Assembly (NCBI GenBank): GCA_030695205.1
Contig: JAUYTN010000025.1
Location: 124,001-188,000 of the forward strand
Origin: Burkholderiaceae bacterium
GTDB lineage: Bacteria; Pseudomonadota; Gammaproteobacteria; Burkholderiales; Burkholderiaceae_C
Length of the DNA: 64,000 nt
Direction of reading: 5' to 3'
The notes under the pieces were generated by a model, which did not search any database, was not told the origin of the DNA, and saw nothing but the letters and a program-made list of their open reading frames with translations. Both the position numbers and the translations under genes were made by a program. This document shows positions 35,229 to 43,270 of the stretch, piece after piece (position 1 is the stretch's first letter; each line of letters begins with the position of its first letter).

Positions 35229-36453
35229 TTAAGCACCACTCCCACGCCACAGCACGTCATCCCGCTTACCCCCCTCGCCTTCCACCGGCTGGGCGCGGCC
35301 CAGGGCTTGGAGGGTTTGCAGCAGGGTAAGCAGACCTTTTTTCCAGGGGCCTTTGCCTTTGAAGTGCGGGGCCAGTTGCTCGGTGCTCAGCGGTACGGGG
35401 CTAGCGGCCAGGGCCTGGGCCACGGCTGGGAGGCGGCGACAGCAGCGGCAGCGAGTGCCGGGTTGTGTGTTGAATCACCGCTATTGTTTTCAACATTCAT
35501 TTAATCAACAAAAAAATGCTCTACGGCTTTATTTATAAGTGTTACTTGCTCTAGTTTTTCAGAGGTTTTTTGAAATTTTGGGCAGGATTTTGGAAATCCG
35601 GGCGCAGCCAGCGCACGGTGCCCTGGGCTTCTTCGGCGGCGCGGCGGGTGTTCAGGGCCACCAGGCGTTGCAGCAGGTCGGCGGTGGCGGCGGTGTGGGC
35701 CTCGGCGCCGGGGGCTGCAGCCAAGGCGGTCGTCAGGTCGGCCCAGCCGTAGGCCTGCAGCACGGCGGCGTCCAGCTCGGTGTGGAGCTGGTGCAGCACG
35801 CCCACCAGGCCGGTGGTGTGGATGGCTTTTTCTTTGGCGGTGAGTGCCCGGCCTGCGCGCAAGGCCTCACGCACGTTGTAGAGGTTGGTGAGGGTGAGGT
35901 CTTTGTTCAGCGGGGATGTGGTGGCTTCGCCGCTCGGGGTGGGTGGGCCTGGTGGGGCCGTGTCAGGCGGGGGCGGCTCGGACCTCATACCCGCTGCGCG
36001 GCCCAAATCGGCCCGAACCGCCGCCTGCCCCGACCCCACCGAAGCGGGTGTTTGGGCAGGCACCAAGGGCAGCCCCAATACCCGCTTGCGGTGGTCGTCA
36101 ATCTGCTGGGCCAGGCTGGCGATGCGCTGGTGCAGCTCGGGGGTGAGGCCGGTGGATTCGTCGGGGAAGGGGAAGGTGTCGAAGCAGGTGGATTTGCTAT
36201 GTACCGGTCGATCCTCCAACGCCCCACCCGTCGCCAGTACCCATGCGATCATGGCAATGCGCAAAGCGGCACCATTGCCGCTGTCCGCCCAGGAATGGTC
36301 GGGAATCGCAAAGGTCAAGTGACAAGGTTGACCGCCAATGTTGACGGACCCGGGAGCCTGGCCAGTGCGGCTTCGGGGGGCGTGGCCGAAGCGGCCGTGG
36401 TGTGTGTTGTGGCTCCCATGGGCAGGGATGATAGAGGCCACCGGTTGCTTCAC
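35229..36453 (-). pseudogene. Remnant of a large class I DNA methyltransferase (MmeI/YeeA-like)
   Basis: Open reading frame 36453-35551 has an internal junction: LTFAIPDHSWADSGNGAALR IAM, which belongs to the methyltransferase middle, runs into HSKSTCFDTFPFP and the helical C-terminal region (LHQRIASLAQQIDDHRKRVL; LTNLYNVREALRAGRALTAK). Several hundred intervening residues expected in this family are absent. After RWLRPDFQNP an AT-rich repeat brings a stop; the true C-terminal end (LAPHFKGKGPWKKGLLTLLQ) continues in another frame at 35423-35229. No restriction or recognition part remains nearby. Confidence 0.7.
35508..35560 (-). repeat. Dispersed AT-rich repeat inside the methyltransferase remnant
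   Basis: Minus strand CTAGAGCAAGTAACACTTAT then AAATAAAGCCGTAGAGCATTTTTTTG, matching the repeat plan. It separates the two frames of the broken methyltransferase and supplies the premature stop. Confidence 0.55.
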
Positions 36454-36472
36454 CCGGCTCTGTGTGCGCGCC

Positions 36473-36706
36473 TCAAGCGCTCAACCACTGGGCAATCTTG
36501 TCGCGGCTGGGCACGCCCCCGGCGTGCACCACATTGCCGTTGATGACCACACCGGGCGTGCTCATCACCCCGTAGCCCATGATGGCGCGGATGTCCTCCA
36601 CCTTCTCCAGTTGCACCACCACGCCCTGGGCCTTGGCAACGTCCTCAATGAGGGCGATGGTGTTTTTGCAGTTGGCACAGCCGGTGCCCAGCACTTTGAT
36701 GTCCAT
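36473..36706 (-). CDS. Mini-thioredoxin (redox-active disulfide protein 2 family)
   Basis: 77-residue single-domain thioredoxin-fold protein with MDIKVLGTGCANCKNTIALI: active CxxC at Cys10 and Cys13, cis-Pro in MSTPGVVING. It is very short, typical of the family found next to DUF318/ArsP permeases, where it may reduce or deliver the substrate. It lies 82 bp after the MBL gene on the same strand, with a repeat in between, and 20 bp before the methyltransferase remnant. Cytosolic (no signal peptide). Confidence 0.85.
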   Translation of the reverse strand: MDIKVLGTGCANCKNTIALIEDVAKAQGVVVQLEKVEDIRAIMGYGVMSTPGVVINGNVVHAGGVPSRDKIAQWLSA

Positions 36707-36726
36707 GGTGTTTCCTTATCACAATA

Positions 36727-36775
36727 ACAATAGCCAACAACTCAATAAAAGCAAGCGCAAAATCCTAAAAAACCT
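36727..36775 (+). repeat. Dispersed AT-rich repeat, weakly matching copy
   Basis: ATAGCCAACAACTCAATAAA then AGCAAGCGCAAAATCCTAAAAAA; same element order, diverged. It lies between the MBL and mini-thioredoxin genes. Confidence 0.4.
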
Positions 36776-36788
36776 TGCAAATTGGGAC

Positions 36789-37733
36789 TTACTCTTGCTC
36801 CATCTCCAGGTACGTGCGGTTGGCCAGTTGGGGCAGCCATACGTCTACATGTTTCAGGTGCTTGAAGGGGGCTGCGTCAAAGCTTTTCACGGCTGCGCCG
36901 ATGTCGGTGCCGTCTTCAACAGCCTTGCCCATGTGGGCGCGCAGGGCCTTGAGCAGATGGCCGGTGTCACGCTGGGCCTGGGCCAGGGTGGTGACGTTGC
37001 CGTGGCCGGGCACCACCACACTGGGCTTGAGCGCCTCCAACGCCTCGAAGCTGGCCAGCCAGGTTTTGGTTTTGCTGACTGGGTGCAAGCCCAGGATGCG
37101 GTCGGTATAGACCACATCACCGGTGAACACCACACCCGTGGCGGGGAGGTACACCAGCATGTCGCCCGGCGTGTGGCCGCCGTTGCGGTGCACAAACTGC
37201 AGCTTCACGCCGCCCAACTCGAGCGTGTTGTCGGGGCCTTGCAGCCAGCGGGTGGGGTAGACCAATTCGGTGCCGTCCTGTTTGTCTTTCAGCACCGGGG
37301 CGTTGGCGCGCAGGTGCTCGGCGCCGCGGGCGTTCATGTCAGCCTGGGCATTGGCGTGGGCAATGATTTCGGCCCCCTGCCCTTTGAAGTAACCGTTGCC
37401 CAGCCAGCGGTGGTCCTGCCCACCGGTATTGACCACCCACTTAATGGGTTGCGGGGTCACGGCTTTGGCTGCAGCGGCTATTGCCTCACCGGTTTTGAAG
37501 GTGGCACCGGGGTCAATCAGCACCGCCCCGGCTGAGGTGACCACCAGGCCGATGTTGGCGTTGAGCGCTTCGTTGTCGTAGGTGCGGCCTTCAATGTCGC
37601 CCACGTAGGCGTACACGCCGGGGACCACGGGTTTGAACACCACCTCCACCGCATGGGCGGCCCACGCAAGCGACAAGCCAGTTGCCAGAACGGCGGTAGT
37701 AGCGAAGGATTTCAAGAAAGGTCGGCGATGCAT
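36789..37733 (-). CDS. MBL-fold metallo-hydrolase, Tat-exported, atypical metal motif
   Basis: 314 residues with a twin-arginine signal (MHRRPFLKSFATTAVLATGL, cleaved after AHA). The metallo-beta-lactamase fold is shown by VVPGVYAYVGDIEG, LIDPGATFKT, GGHTPGDMLVYLP, FTGDVVYTDR and VVPGHG. The first metal motif, normally HxHxDH, reads T-G-G-Q-D-H (WVNTGGQDHRWLGN), so two of three histidines are absent; this variant seems characteristic of SoxH/quinoprotein-relay relatives. It sits 48 bp after the permease gene and is probably in its operon. Confidence 0.82.
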   Translation of the reverse strand: MHRRPFLKSFATTAVLATGLSLAWAAHAVEVVFKPVVPGVYAYVGDIEGRTYDNEALNANIGLVVTSAGAVLIDPGATFKTGEAIAAAAKAVTPQPIKWVVNTGGQDHRWLGNGYFKGQGAEIIAHANAQADMNARGAEHLRANAPVLKDKQDGTELVYPTRWLQGPDNTLELGGVKLQFVHRNGGHTPGDMLVYLPATGVVFTGDVVYTDRILGLHPVSKTKTWLASFEALEALKPSVVVPGHGNVTTLAQAQRDTGHLLKALRAHMGKAVEDGTDIGAAVKSFDAAPFKHLKHVDVWLPQLANRTYLEMEQE

Positions 37734-37781
37734 GCGGTGTCTCCAGTGTGTGTGATGGTGGTCGAGAGGAAAAAATGCCGG

Positions 37782-38846
37782 TCAAAGAATGGCATTCAGG
37801 ATGAACCCCACGGCCAGAATGCCGCAGGTCACGATGGCGACGAAGGTGGCAATCAGGCGCAGCTTCAGCACCTTGCGCAGGATGATCATTTCGGGCAGCG
37901 ACAGGGCCACCACACTCATCATGAACGCCAGCGCCGTGCCCATGGCCGCACCCTTTGCCGTCAGCGCCTCGATGATCGGCAAGATGCCTGCGGTGTTGGC
38001 GTACATGGGCACGCCCATCACCACCGCCACGGGCACAGACCACCAGGCCGCGTCTTTGCCCATGATGGACACCAGAAACTCCTGCGGCACAAACCCATGA
38101 ATGCCAGCCCCCACGGCAATACCGCCTAGCACATAGGGCCACACCTTGCCCACAATCTCTCGCACCGATGCCATGCCTGCCGCCACACGGTCGGCCAGCG
38201 TCATGTGCTCCTGATCCACCTCGGCAGACACCTGCGGCATTTCCCGCACCCAGTCTTCCAGGTAGCGCTCCTGCTTGAGCGCCCCTATGAGCAAGCCCGC
38301 CAAGATGCCAAGCGCCATGCCAAAGCCCAGGTAGATAGCGGCGATCTTCCAGCCAAACAGCGAGAACAGCAGGGTCAACGCCACCGTGTCCACCATCGGC
38401 GCGGTCACCAGAAATGAAAACGTGACACCCAACGGCACGCGCGCCTGCACAAACCCAATGAACAGTGGCACCGACGAGCAGGAACAAAAAGGTGTCACCA
38501 CTCCCAGCGCCGACGCCATGACGTTGGCCACACCATGGGTGCGCCCGGCCAGCAGCTCACGGGTGCGCTCAGGGGTGAAGTAGGTGTTGACCATGCCCAT
38601 GACAAACACCACACCGGCGAGCAACAACAGCACCTTGGGTGCGTCATACAAGAAAAACTGCAGCGCGCCACCCAGATGGCTGGCGCGGTCAACGGGCAAC
38701 TGGGCGACCAGCCATTCAGAGGTGGGCACCAGCGTCTGGCACAGCGCCCACCAAAGGGCGGCTGCCAGTGGCAGGAAAACGCGGGGATGCCGCAAAGGCC
38801 AATCCTTGGCAAGTTGCAAGATGCTGGGGAGCGTCGCGGTATTCAT
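37782..38846 (-). CDS. Permease of the DUF318/ArsP type
   Basis: 354-residue inner-membrane protein with 8-10 helices in two halves. The signature TPFCSCSSVPLFIGFVQARV (two to three Cys in the first half-motif) and the pseudo-repeat MGVPMYANTAGILPIIEALT identify the UPF0718/ArsP permease family; ArsP members export trivalent organoarsenicals. Whether this one does is an inference from the nearby arsenate genes. A hydrophilic loop with EVDQEHMTLADRVAAGMASV separates the halves. ATG 38846 is chosen over one nine codons earlier. Confidence 0.85.
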   Translation of the reverse strand: MNTATLPSILQLAKDWPLRHPRVFLPLAAALWWALCQTLVPTSEWLVAQLPVDRASHLGGALQFFLYDAPKVLLLLAGVVFVMGMVNTYFTPERTRELLAGRTHGVANVMASALGVVTPFCSCSSVPLFIGFVQARVPLGVTFSFLVTAPMVDTVALTLLFSLFGWKIAAIYLGFGMALGILAGLLIGALKQERYLEDWVREMPQVSAEVDQEHMTLADRVAAGMASVREIVGKVWPYVLGGIAVGAGIHGFVPQEFLVSIMGKDAAWWSVPVAVVMGVPMYANTAGILPIIEALTAKGAAMGTALAFMMSVVALSLPEMIILRKVLKLRLIATFVAIVTCGILAVGFILNAIL

Positions 38847-38972
38847 ACCCATGAAGACGCAACACGTCGCCAAAGGATGCAGGCCCGGAGCAAAACAATT
38901 TCACCCGCAAGCCGCACCAAAAAACACCAACCCTCCGTATCGCCTATCTGTATTGCACCAAGGGCAATAGCG

Positions 38973-39554
38973 TCAGCGGCTGGAGCGGGGAGTAAAAGCC
39001 TCTACGCCACCCTGGGCACCGGCTTGAATGGCACAAGCCTCGGTCATGCGGGCCTTCAGCCGCAGCCGTGCACGGCGCAGGCGGGCTTTCACAGCAGGCA
39101 GCCCCAAGCCCCTCAGGGAGGCGTAGTCGGGCTGACGCATGCCCTGCAGGTCGCAATAGCGAAGAATGTCTGCATCCGCCTCGGGCAGCTCGGTCAGCAC
39201 ACGCGCCAGGCATCCGGTGAGTTGGTCCACCACTGGCAGGGCTTCGGCGTCCGCAGCAGGCCACTCCTCCAGGTCTTGGGGCAAGGGCTCGGTGGGGTGC
39301 TGGCGGCGCAGGTGGTCGGTCAGGGTGTTGCGTGCCACCTCAAACAGCCAGGCCCGGGCGTTGCCAACGCTGCAAAAGCGCTCACCCTGGCGCAGGGCTT
39401 TCAAAAACACGTCTTGCAGCAGGTCTTGCGCGGTGGCGACATCGGACAACCGGTGCACCAGCCAGCGCAGCAACACGGCGTGGTGCTGCGCCCAGGCCTG
39501 CGTGAGGCAAGGCACGGTTGAGACTGGAACGGAGGCGGTGGTGGCTTGGGGCAT
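38973..39554 (-). CDS. Sigma-70 family sigma factor (SigZ-like, ECF type)
   Basis: 193 residues. Sigma region 2: DLLQDVFLKALRQ and ARAWLFEVARNTLTDHLRR (-10 recognition); region 4 helix-turn-helix: LPEADADILRYCDLQGMRQP and LRGLGLPAVKARLRRARLRL (-35 recognition). The linker PLPQDLEEW and the layout resemble SigZ. No anti-sigma factor gene is adjacent, but it lies 126 bp upstream of the permease-MBL-thioredoxin genes on the same strand and probably controls or belongs to them. A phoX terminator separates it from phoX. Confidence 0.83.
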   Translation of the reverse strand: MPQATTASVPVSTVPCLTQAWAQHHAVLLRWLVHRLSDVATAQDLLQDVFLKALRQGERFCSVGNARAWLFEVARNTLTDHLRRQHPTEPLPQDLEEWPAADAEALPVVDQLTGCLARVLTELPEADADILRYCDLQGMRQPDYASLRGLGLPAVKARLRRARLRLKARMTEACAIQAGAQGGVEAFTPRSSR

Positions 39555-39672
39555 GGGCAGAGAAGACGGCGACTGCGGCGTCTGGATGCAAAGCTACCAC
39601 AGGCGTGAGCCTGCGGCGCACAGCCACGCAACCGCTCCCCTTGGCCATCGGTTCTGCCCCTGTGCGCCACGC

Positions 39673-39714
39673 AAAAAAGCCTTCCACCACCGAACAAAGT
39701 CGGGTGTGGGAGGC
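39673..39714 (-). terminator. Rho-independent terminator after phoX
   Basis: On minus: GCCTCCCACACCCGA, loop CTTTGT, TCGGTGGTGGAAGGC, then TTTTTTG. Long stem with a few mismatches. Confidence 0.8.
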
Positions 39715-39784
39715 TGGGCCTGGGTGTCGGCGCCGGGCACAGCCACGGTTGCACGGGCTGGCCCTGCGCCGATGGGGGGCTGCG

Positions 39785-41857
39785 TCAGGTACCGATCACG
39801 CCGCCGTCCAGTTTGCGGATAACCACCGTGGCCGAGCGTGGGCGGCCTGCACTGGCACCATCGGGCCAGCGCGAGAACGCGGTGGGGTTGTTGGCAATGA
39901 ACTCATCCATGCTGGCAAAGCCCTTGAGGTCTTTGGGCGCGTTGGGGTGGCTGCCCACCTCGCCGGGATGCTGGATGTTGATGAACATCGCGCGGCTGTC
40001 GGGTGTCCAGCACACACCAGTCACTTCGCAGCCGTCAGGTCCCACCAGGAAGCGGGTGATTTTTTTGGTGGCGATGTCCGCCACCAGCATCTGGTTGTTG
40101 CCCTGGTTGATGTAGTCACCGGTGTTGGCAAAGCTGCCATCGGTCTGGATCCACAGGCGGCCCTCTGGGTCCACCTGGATGCCGTCGGGAGAGTTGAAGG
40201 TGTTGCTGGCGTCGATGTTGGCCGACCCCTTTTTGGCACCGTCCAGCGCGGGGTTGCCCGCGATGACAAAGATGTCCCAATTGAAGGTGGTGGACGCTGC
40301 ATCGGCATTGGCCTCATTGAAGCGAATGACGTGGCCCCAGTTGTTGCCCGCACGGGGGTTGGCTTCGTCCACCGCAGGGCGGGCTGAGCCAGCCACCGTG
40401 GTGCCATCGACCTTGTTGGACGATGCGGGGGTAGTACCGCGGCGGCTGTTGTTGGTGCAGGCCAGAAACACCTCGCCCGCCTTGGTGCGGTTGGCCGCGA
40501 CCCACTCGGGCCTGTCCATCATGGTGGCGCCCACGCGGTCAGCGGCCTGGCGGGCCTTGATCACCACCTCTGCCTGGTTGGCAAAGCCGTTCTCGGCGGT
40601 CAGGCCGTTCTGGCCAAACACCAGGGGCAACCACACGCCTGTGCCCTGGTTGTCGCCGACCACCGTGCCCGCATCGAAGCGGGCCACATACAGCGTGCCG
40701 CTATCGAGCAAGTTGGCACCGCTGGCGCGGTTGGCGGGGTCGTAGCTGCCGTTGGAGACGAACTTGTACAGGTACTCGTTGCGTTCGTCGCAGCCGCTGT
40801 ACACCACCGCCTTGTTGGCCTTGGAGAGCACGCACTCGGCGTTCTCGTGCTTGTAGCGGCCCAGTGCGGTGCGTTTTTTGGGCTTGCTGTTGGGTGCGTA
40901 GGGGTCAATTTCCACCACCCAGCCAAAGCGGTTGGGCTCGTTGGGGTTGACGGCCAGGTCAAACCGGCTGTCGCCCTTGTGCCAGTTGTAACCAAAACCG
41001 CCTTTGCTCAGGCCGTAGCGGCCTTGCAGGGCATTGGGCACCCAGGTGGCGGAATCGGTACCAAAGTAGCCATTGAAGTTTTCTTCGCAGGTGATGTAGG
41101 TACCCCAGGGGGTTTGGCCAGCGCCGCAGTTGTTGAGCGTGCCCAGGGCCTCGGTGCCCGAGGGGTCTGCTGCCGTTTTCATCAGGTCGTTGCCGGCAGC
41201 TGGGCCAGAAATGCTGATGGGGGTGTACCCCGTGATGCGGCGGTTGTAGGGCGAGTCCTGCACATACTCCCACTTGCCGGTGCTGCTGCGACGCACTTCA
41301 ATGATGGACACCCCGTGACCAGCCAGCTGCTTCTTGGTGTTGTCGGCAACCTCAGGCCGGTTGAAGTTGGCCACGTTGTGGAAGTACTCAGGGTTGATGT
41401 ACTCGTGGTTCATGGCCAGGATGCCACGGGTGTTGCCATCGGTGCCTGGGTAGGGGAAGAAATTGATGCCATCGTGGTTCTCGCCCGACTGTGCCTCTTG
41501 CTCGCGCCAGGTTTCGCTGCCGTCGCCCTTGAATGCGGGGGCCGATGCCAGAACCGGGTCGCCCCAGCGGAACATCACCTCAGCCACATAGCCCTCGGGC
41601 ACCACCACGGCACTGCCGGAGTTGGCAGCCAAAGGCTTGAAGCCGATGGTGCCGGGGACAGGCGCTGCTTCAGCGTCACCCCCGCCGCAGGCCGTCAGTG
41701 CGCTGCCAAAAATACCCAGCAAACCCAGCGTTGCACCCGACTTGAGCAGGCTGCGTCGGCTGGGGTTGCGGGCAATCTCGCGCTCAATCAGTTGGTGGAG
41801 GTGGTCGTTGGCGGATGGGTTGGAAACGCCATCGTCATCACGGATCATGTCGGACAT
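39785..41857 (-). CDS. phoX: PhoX-type alkaline phosphatase, Tat lipoprotein
   Basis: 690-residue Ca/Fe-dependent phosphatase of the PhoX family (DUF839), releasing phosphate from organic esters outside the cytoplasm. The signal is twin-arginine (NPSRRSLLKSGATLGLLGIF) and also has a lipobox LTAC (Cys57), predicting a lipid-anchored Tat substrate. Family motifs include GILAMNHEYINPEYF, WGTYITCEENFNGYFG, LGRYKHENAECVL and SPDGIQVDPEGRLWIQTDG. The start has AGGA at 9 nt in an AT-rich leader. No Pho box was recognised with confidence upstream. Confidence 0.92.
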   Translation of the reverse strand: MSDMIRDDDGVSNPSANDHLHQLIEREIARNPSRRSLLKSGATLGLLGIFGSALTACGGGDAEAAPVPGTIGFKPLAANSGSAVVVPEGYVAEVMFRWGDPVLASAPAFKGDGSETWREQEAQSGENHDGINFFPYPGTDGNTRGILAMNHEYINPEYFHNVANFNRPEVADNTKKQLAGHGVSIIEVRRSSTGKWEYVQDSPYNRRITGYTPISISGPAAGNDLMKTAADPSGTEALGTLNNCGAGQTPWGTYITCEENFNGYFGTDSATWVPNALQGRYGLSKGGFGYNWHKGDSRFDLAVNPNEPNRFGWVVEIDPYAPNSKPKKRTALGRYKHENAECVLSKANKAVVYSGCDERNEYLYKFVSNGSYDPANRASGANLLDSGTLYVARFDAGTVVGDNQGTGVWLPLVFGQNGLTAENGFANQAEVVIKARQAADRVGATMMDRPEWVAANRTKAGEVFLACTNNSRRGTTPASSNKVDGTTVAGSARPAVDEANPRAGNNWGHVIRFNEANADAASTTFNWDIFVIAGNPALDGAKKGSANIDASNTFNSPDGIQVDPEGRLWIQTDGSFANTGDYINQGNNQMLVADIATKKITRFLVGPDGCEVTGVCWTPDSRAMFINIQHPGEVGSHPNAPKDLKGFASMDEFIANNPTAFSRWPDGASAGRPRSATVVIRKLDGGVIGT

Positions 41858-42088
41858 AAAAATATTTCCTGGTTGAGAGAAGAAAGCCAGGAAATCTTGC
41901 CAAGCCCTTGTGACAGTCCTGTGAACGCAGGCCCACGTCGCCACAAGCGTGAGCACGCCAGGCAAACCCACTGGGAGCTGGGGCAACGAGTCACGGAGCT
42001 GCCACAAAACCGTCATCAAATACCCCACTGCGTCGGATATTCTCGAAAACCCTTGGTCGCTGTGCCCGACCTCACCACGGAACCCCCC

Positions 42089-42421
42089 ATGCTCGCCATC
42101 AAAAAAGCCCGCAAATTGATAGAGTCCAACCCCACTGATCCAGCGTCGATCACGTTGGCCGAACTGGTGCTGTCCCTCGGAAACGAAGCCAGCTTTAACT
42201 TGACCGACATCTACACGCTGGACTACAAGCGCTTCGAGCTGGCGCTGGAAATTCTGGCCGAGTGGCGGCTCGACCGCTATTACGCCAAAAAGCTGCGCCT
42301 GATCGATGCCAGCACCCAAATCATCAACCCGCCCACTGACAAAAGCCCTGACCCCGACCAGGCAACCATCGACGCTCCCGCCGCCGAGCAGGCGGGGACC
42401 AAAACCACCGGGGTGAAATAA
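42089..42421 (+). CDS. Conserved hypothetical protein, 110 aa
   Basis: Soluble protein, 110 residues, beginning MLAIKKARKLIESNPTDPAS and continuing with ITLAELVLSLGNEASFNLTD and IYTLDYKRFELALEILAEWR LDRYYAKK. The region up to about residue 80 looks like a compact helical domain that I recall as conserved across Comamonadaceae without a known function; the last 30 residues are Asp/Pro/Ala-rich. It diverges from phoX across 230 bp. An AT-rich repeat follows directly. Confidence 0.65.
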   Translation: MLAIKKARKLIESNPTDPASITLAELVLSLGNEASFNLTDIYTLDYKRFELALEILAEWRLDRYYAKKLRLIDASTQIINPPTDKSPDPDQATIDAPAAEQAGTKTTGVK

Positions 42422-42434
42422 GGCGTAGAGCCCG

Positions 42435-42500
42435 GCAAATTTTCTCAATAAAATTTGCCTTCTTCGCCCGCCCGCTATAGATAGTTTGCTATTAGTGATA
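42435..42500 (-). repeat. Dispersed AT-rich repeat
   Basis: Minus strand: AATAGCAAACTATCTATAGC then GGGCGG...GGCAAATTTTATTGAGAAAA. The first 12 bases nearly match the copy at 18.57 kb. Confidence 0.6.
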
Positions 42501-42565
42501 TTGGTCATGCCGTTGTCACAACAACGGCACAGGCTGGTGGGGTAGTCCAACCCTCCCTCTCCACC

Positions 42566-43099
42566 ATGCGCAATTGCCCCAAACCTCACGCATTGATTCT
42601 GGCCGCAGCACTGTCTGCGGTTTTTTCTGGCAACCATGCCTTGGCCCATGCGGCAGGCACCAGGGCTGCCGCGTGTGGATATGCGCATCAACGGCGTGGA
42701 AATCGAGTCGGTGGACGGCACCAGCTTTGGCGGAACACCGCACGTGCTGGTGGGCTCGGAGCGCGGCTCGAATGTGGACGTGTACCTCGTGACCGACCCC
42801 GCCCAGCCACAGTGGGTGCAACTGCTGCCCAGTCAAGTGACCATGCTGACCGAAGCCAACGGTCAGCCGCTGAAGGTTGACACCGAAGGCATTGCCAAAG
42901 TGAACGATGGTTGCTGGGTGGCCAGCGAAGGCAACGCCGTGGCCCACAACGAGCTGATCAAGCTCAACACAGCCGATGTGACCACAACTACCTGCAAGAA
43001 CAAGCCGAGGGCCTGGTGGTGTTCAACGGCGACCTGTGGGTGGCCAACGACAACGATGGCGCGGGCTGGACTCGGATGCTCAACACCGGCAAGCCCTGA
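42566..43099 (+). pseudogene. Frameshifted exported phytase-like/esterase-like protein
   Basis: Three consecutive segments in different frames make one sensible protein: a signal peptide (MRNCPKPHALILAAALSAVF, ending NHALAHA), then in the next frame LPRVDMRINGVEIESVDGTS and LPSQVTMLTEANGQPLKVDT plus NDGCWVASEGNAVAHNELIK, then back in the first frame EGLVVFNGDLWVANDNDGAG WTRMLNTGK. The last piece resembles the end of esterase-like/phytase-like repeat proteins. The total is shorter than such proteins, so deletions as well as frameshifts are likely. Confidence 0.6.
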
Positions 43100-43270
43100 A
43101 AAAGCTCATTTTTTTGTTGTCCTAACGCAACAAATTTGGGTTTTCTCTCTGGTGTCACAGAGATTTCTTCCCCCTTGGTTGCAATGCATCTACCTGATTG
43201 CACACCGCAACGGGTTCAGGGGTAACGCTGCAAAGCCACCCCGCCCAACCCACACTTTGGAGAATTTCCC

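Noticed and set aside
38973..39554. phoX and the sigma factor as one regulatory operon
   Set aside because: A strong terminator at 39673-39714 separates them, so joint transcription is unlikely.
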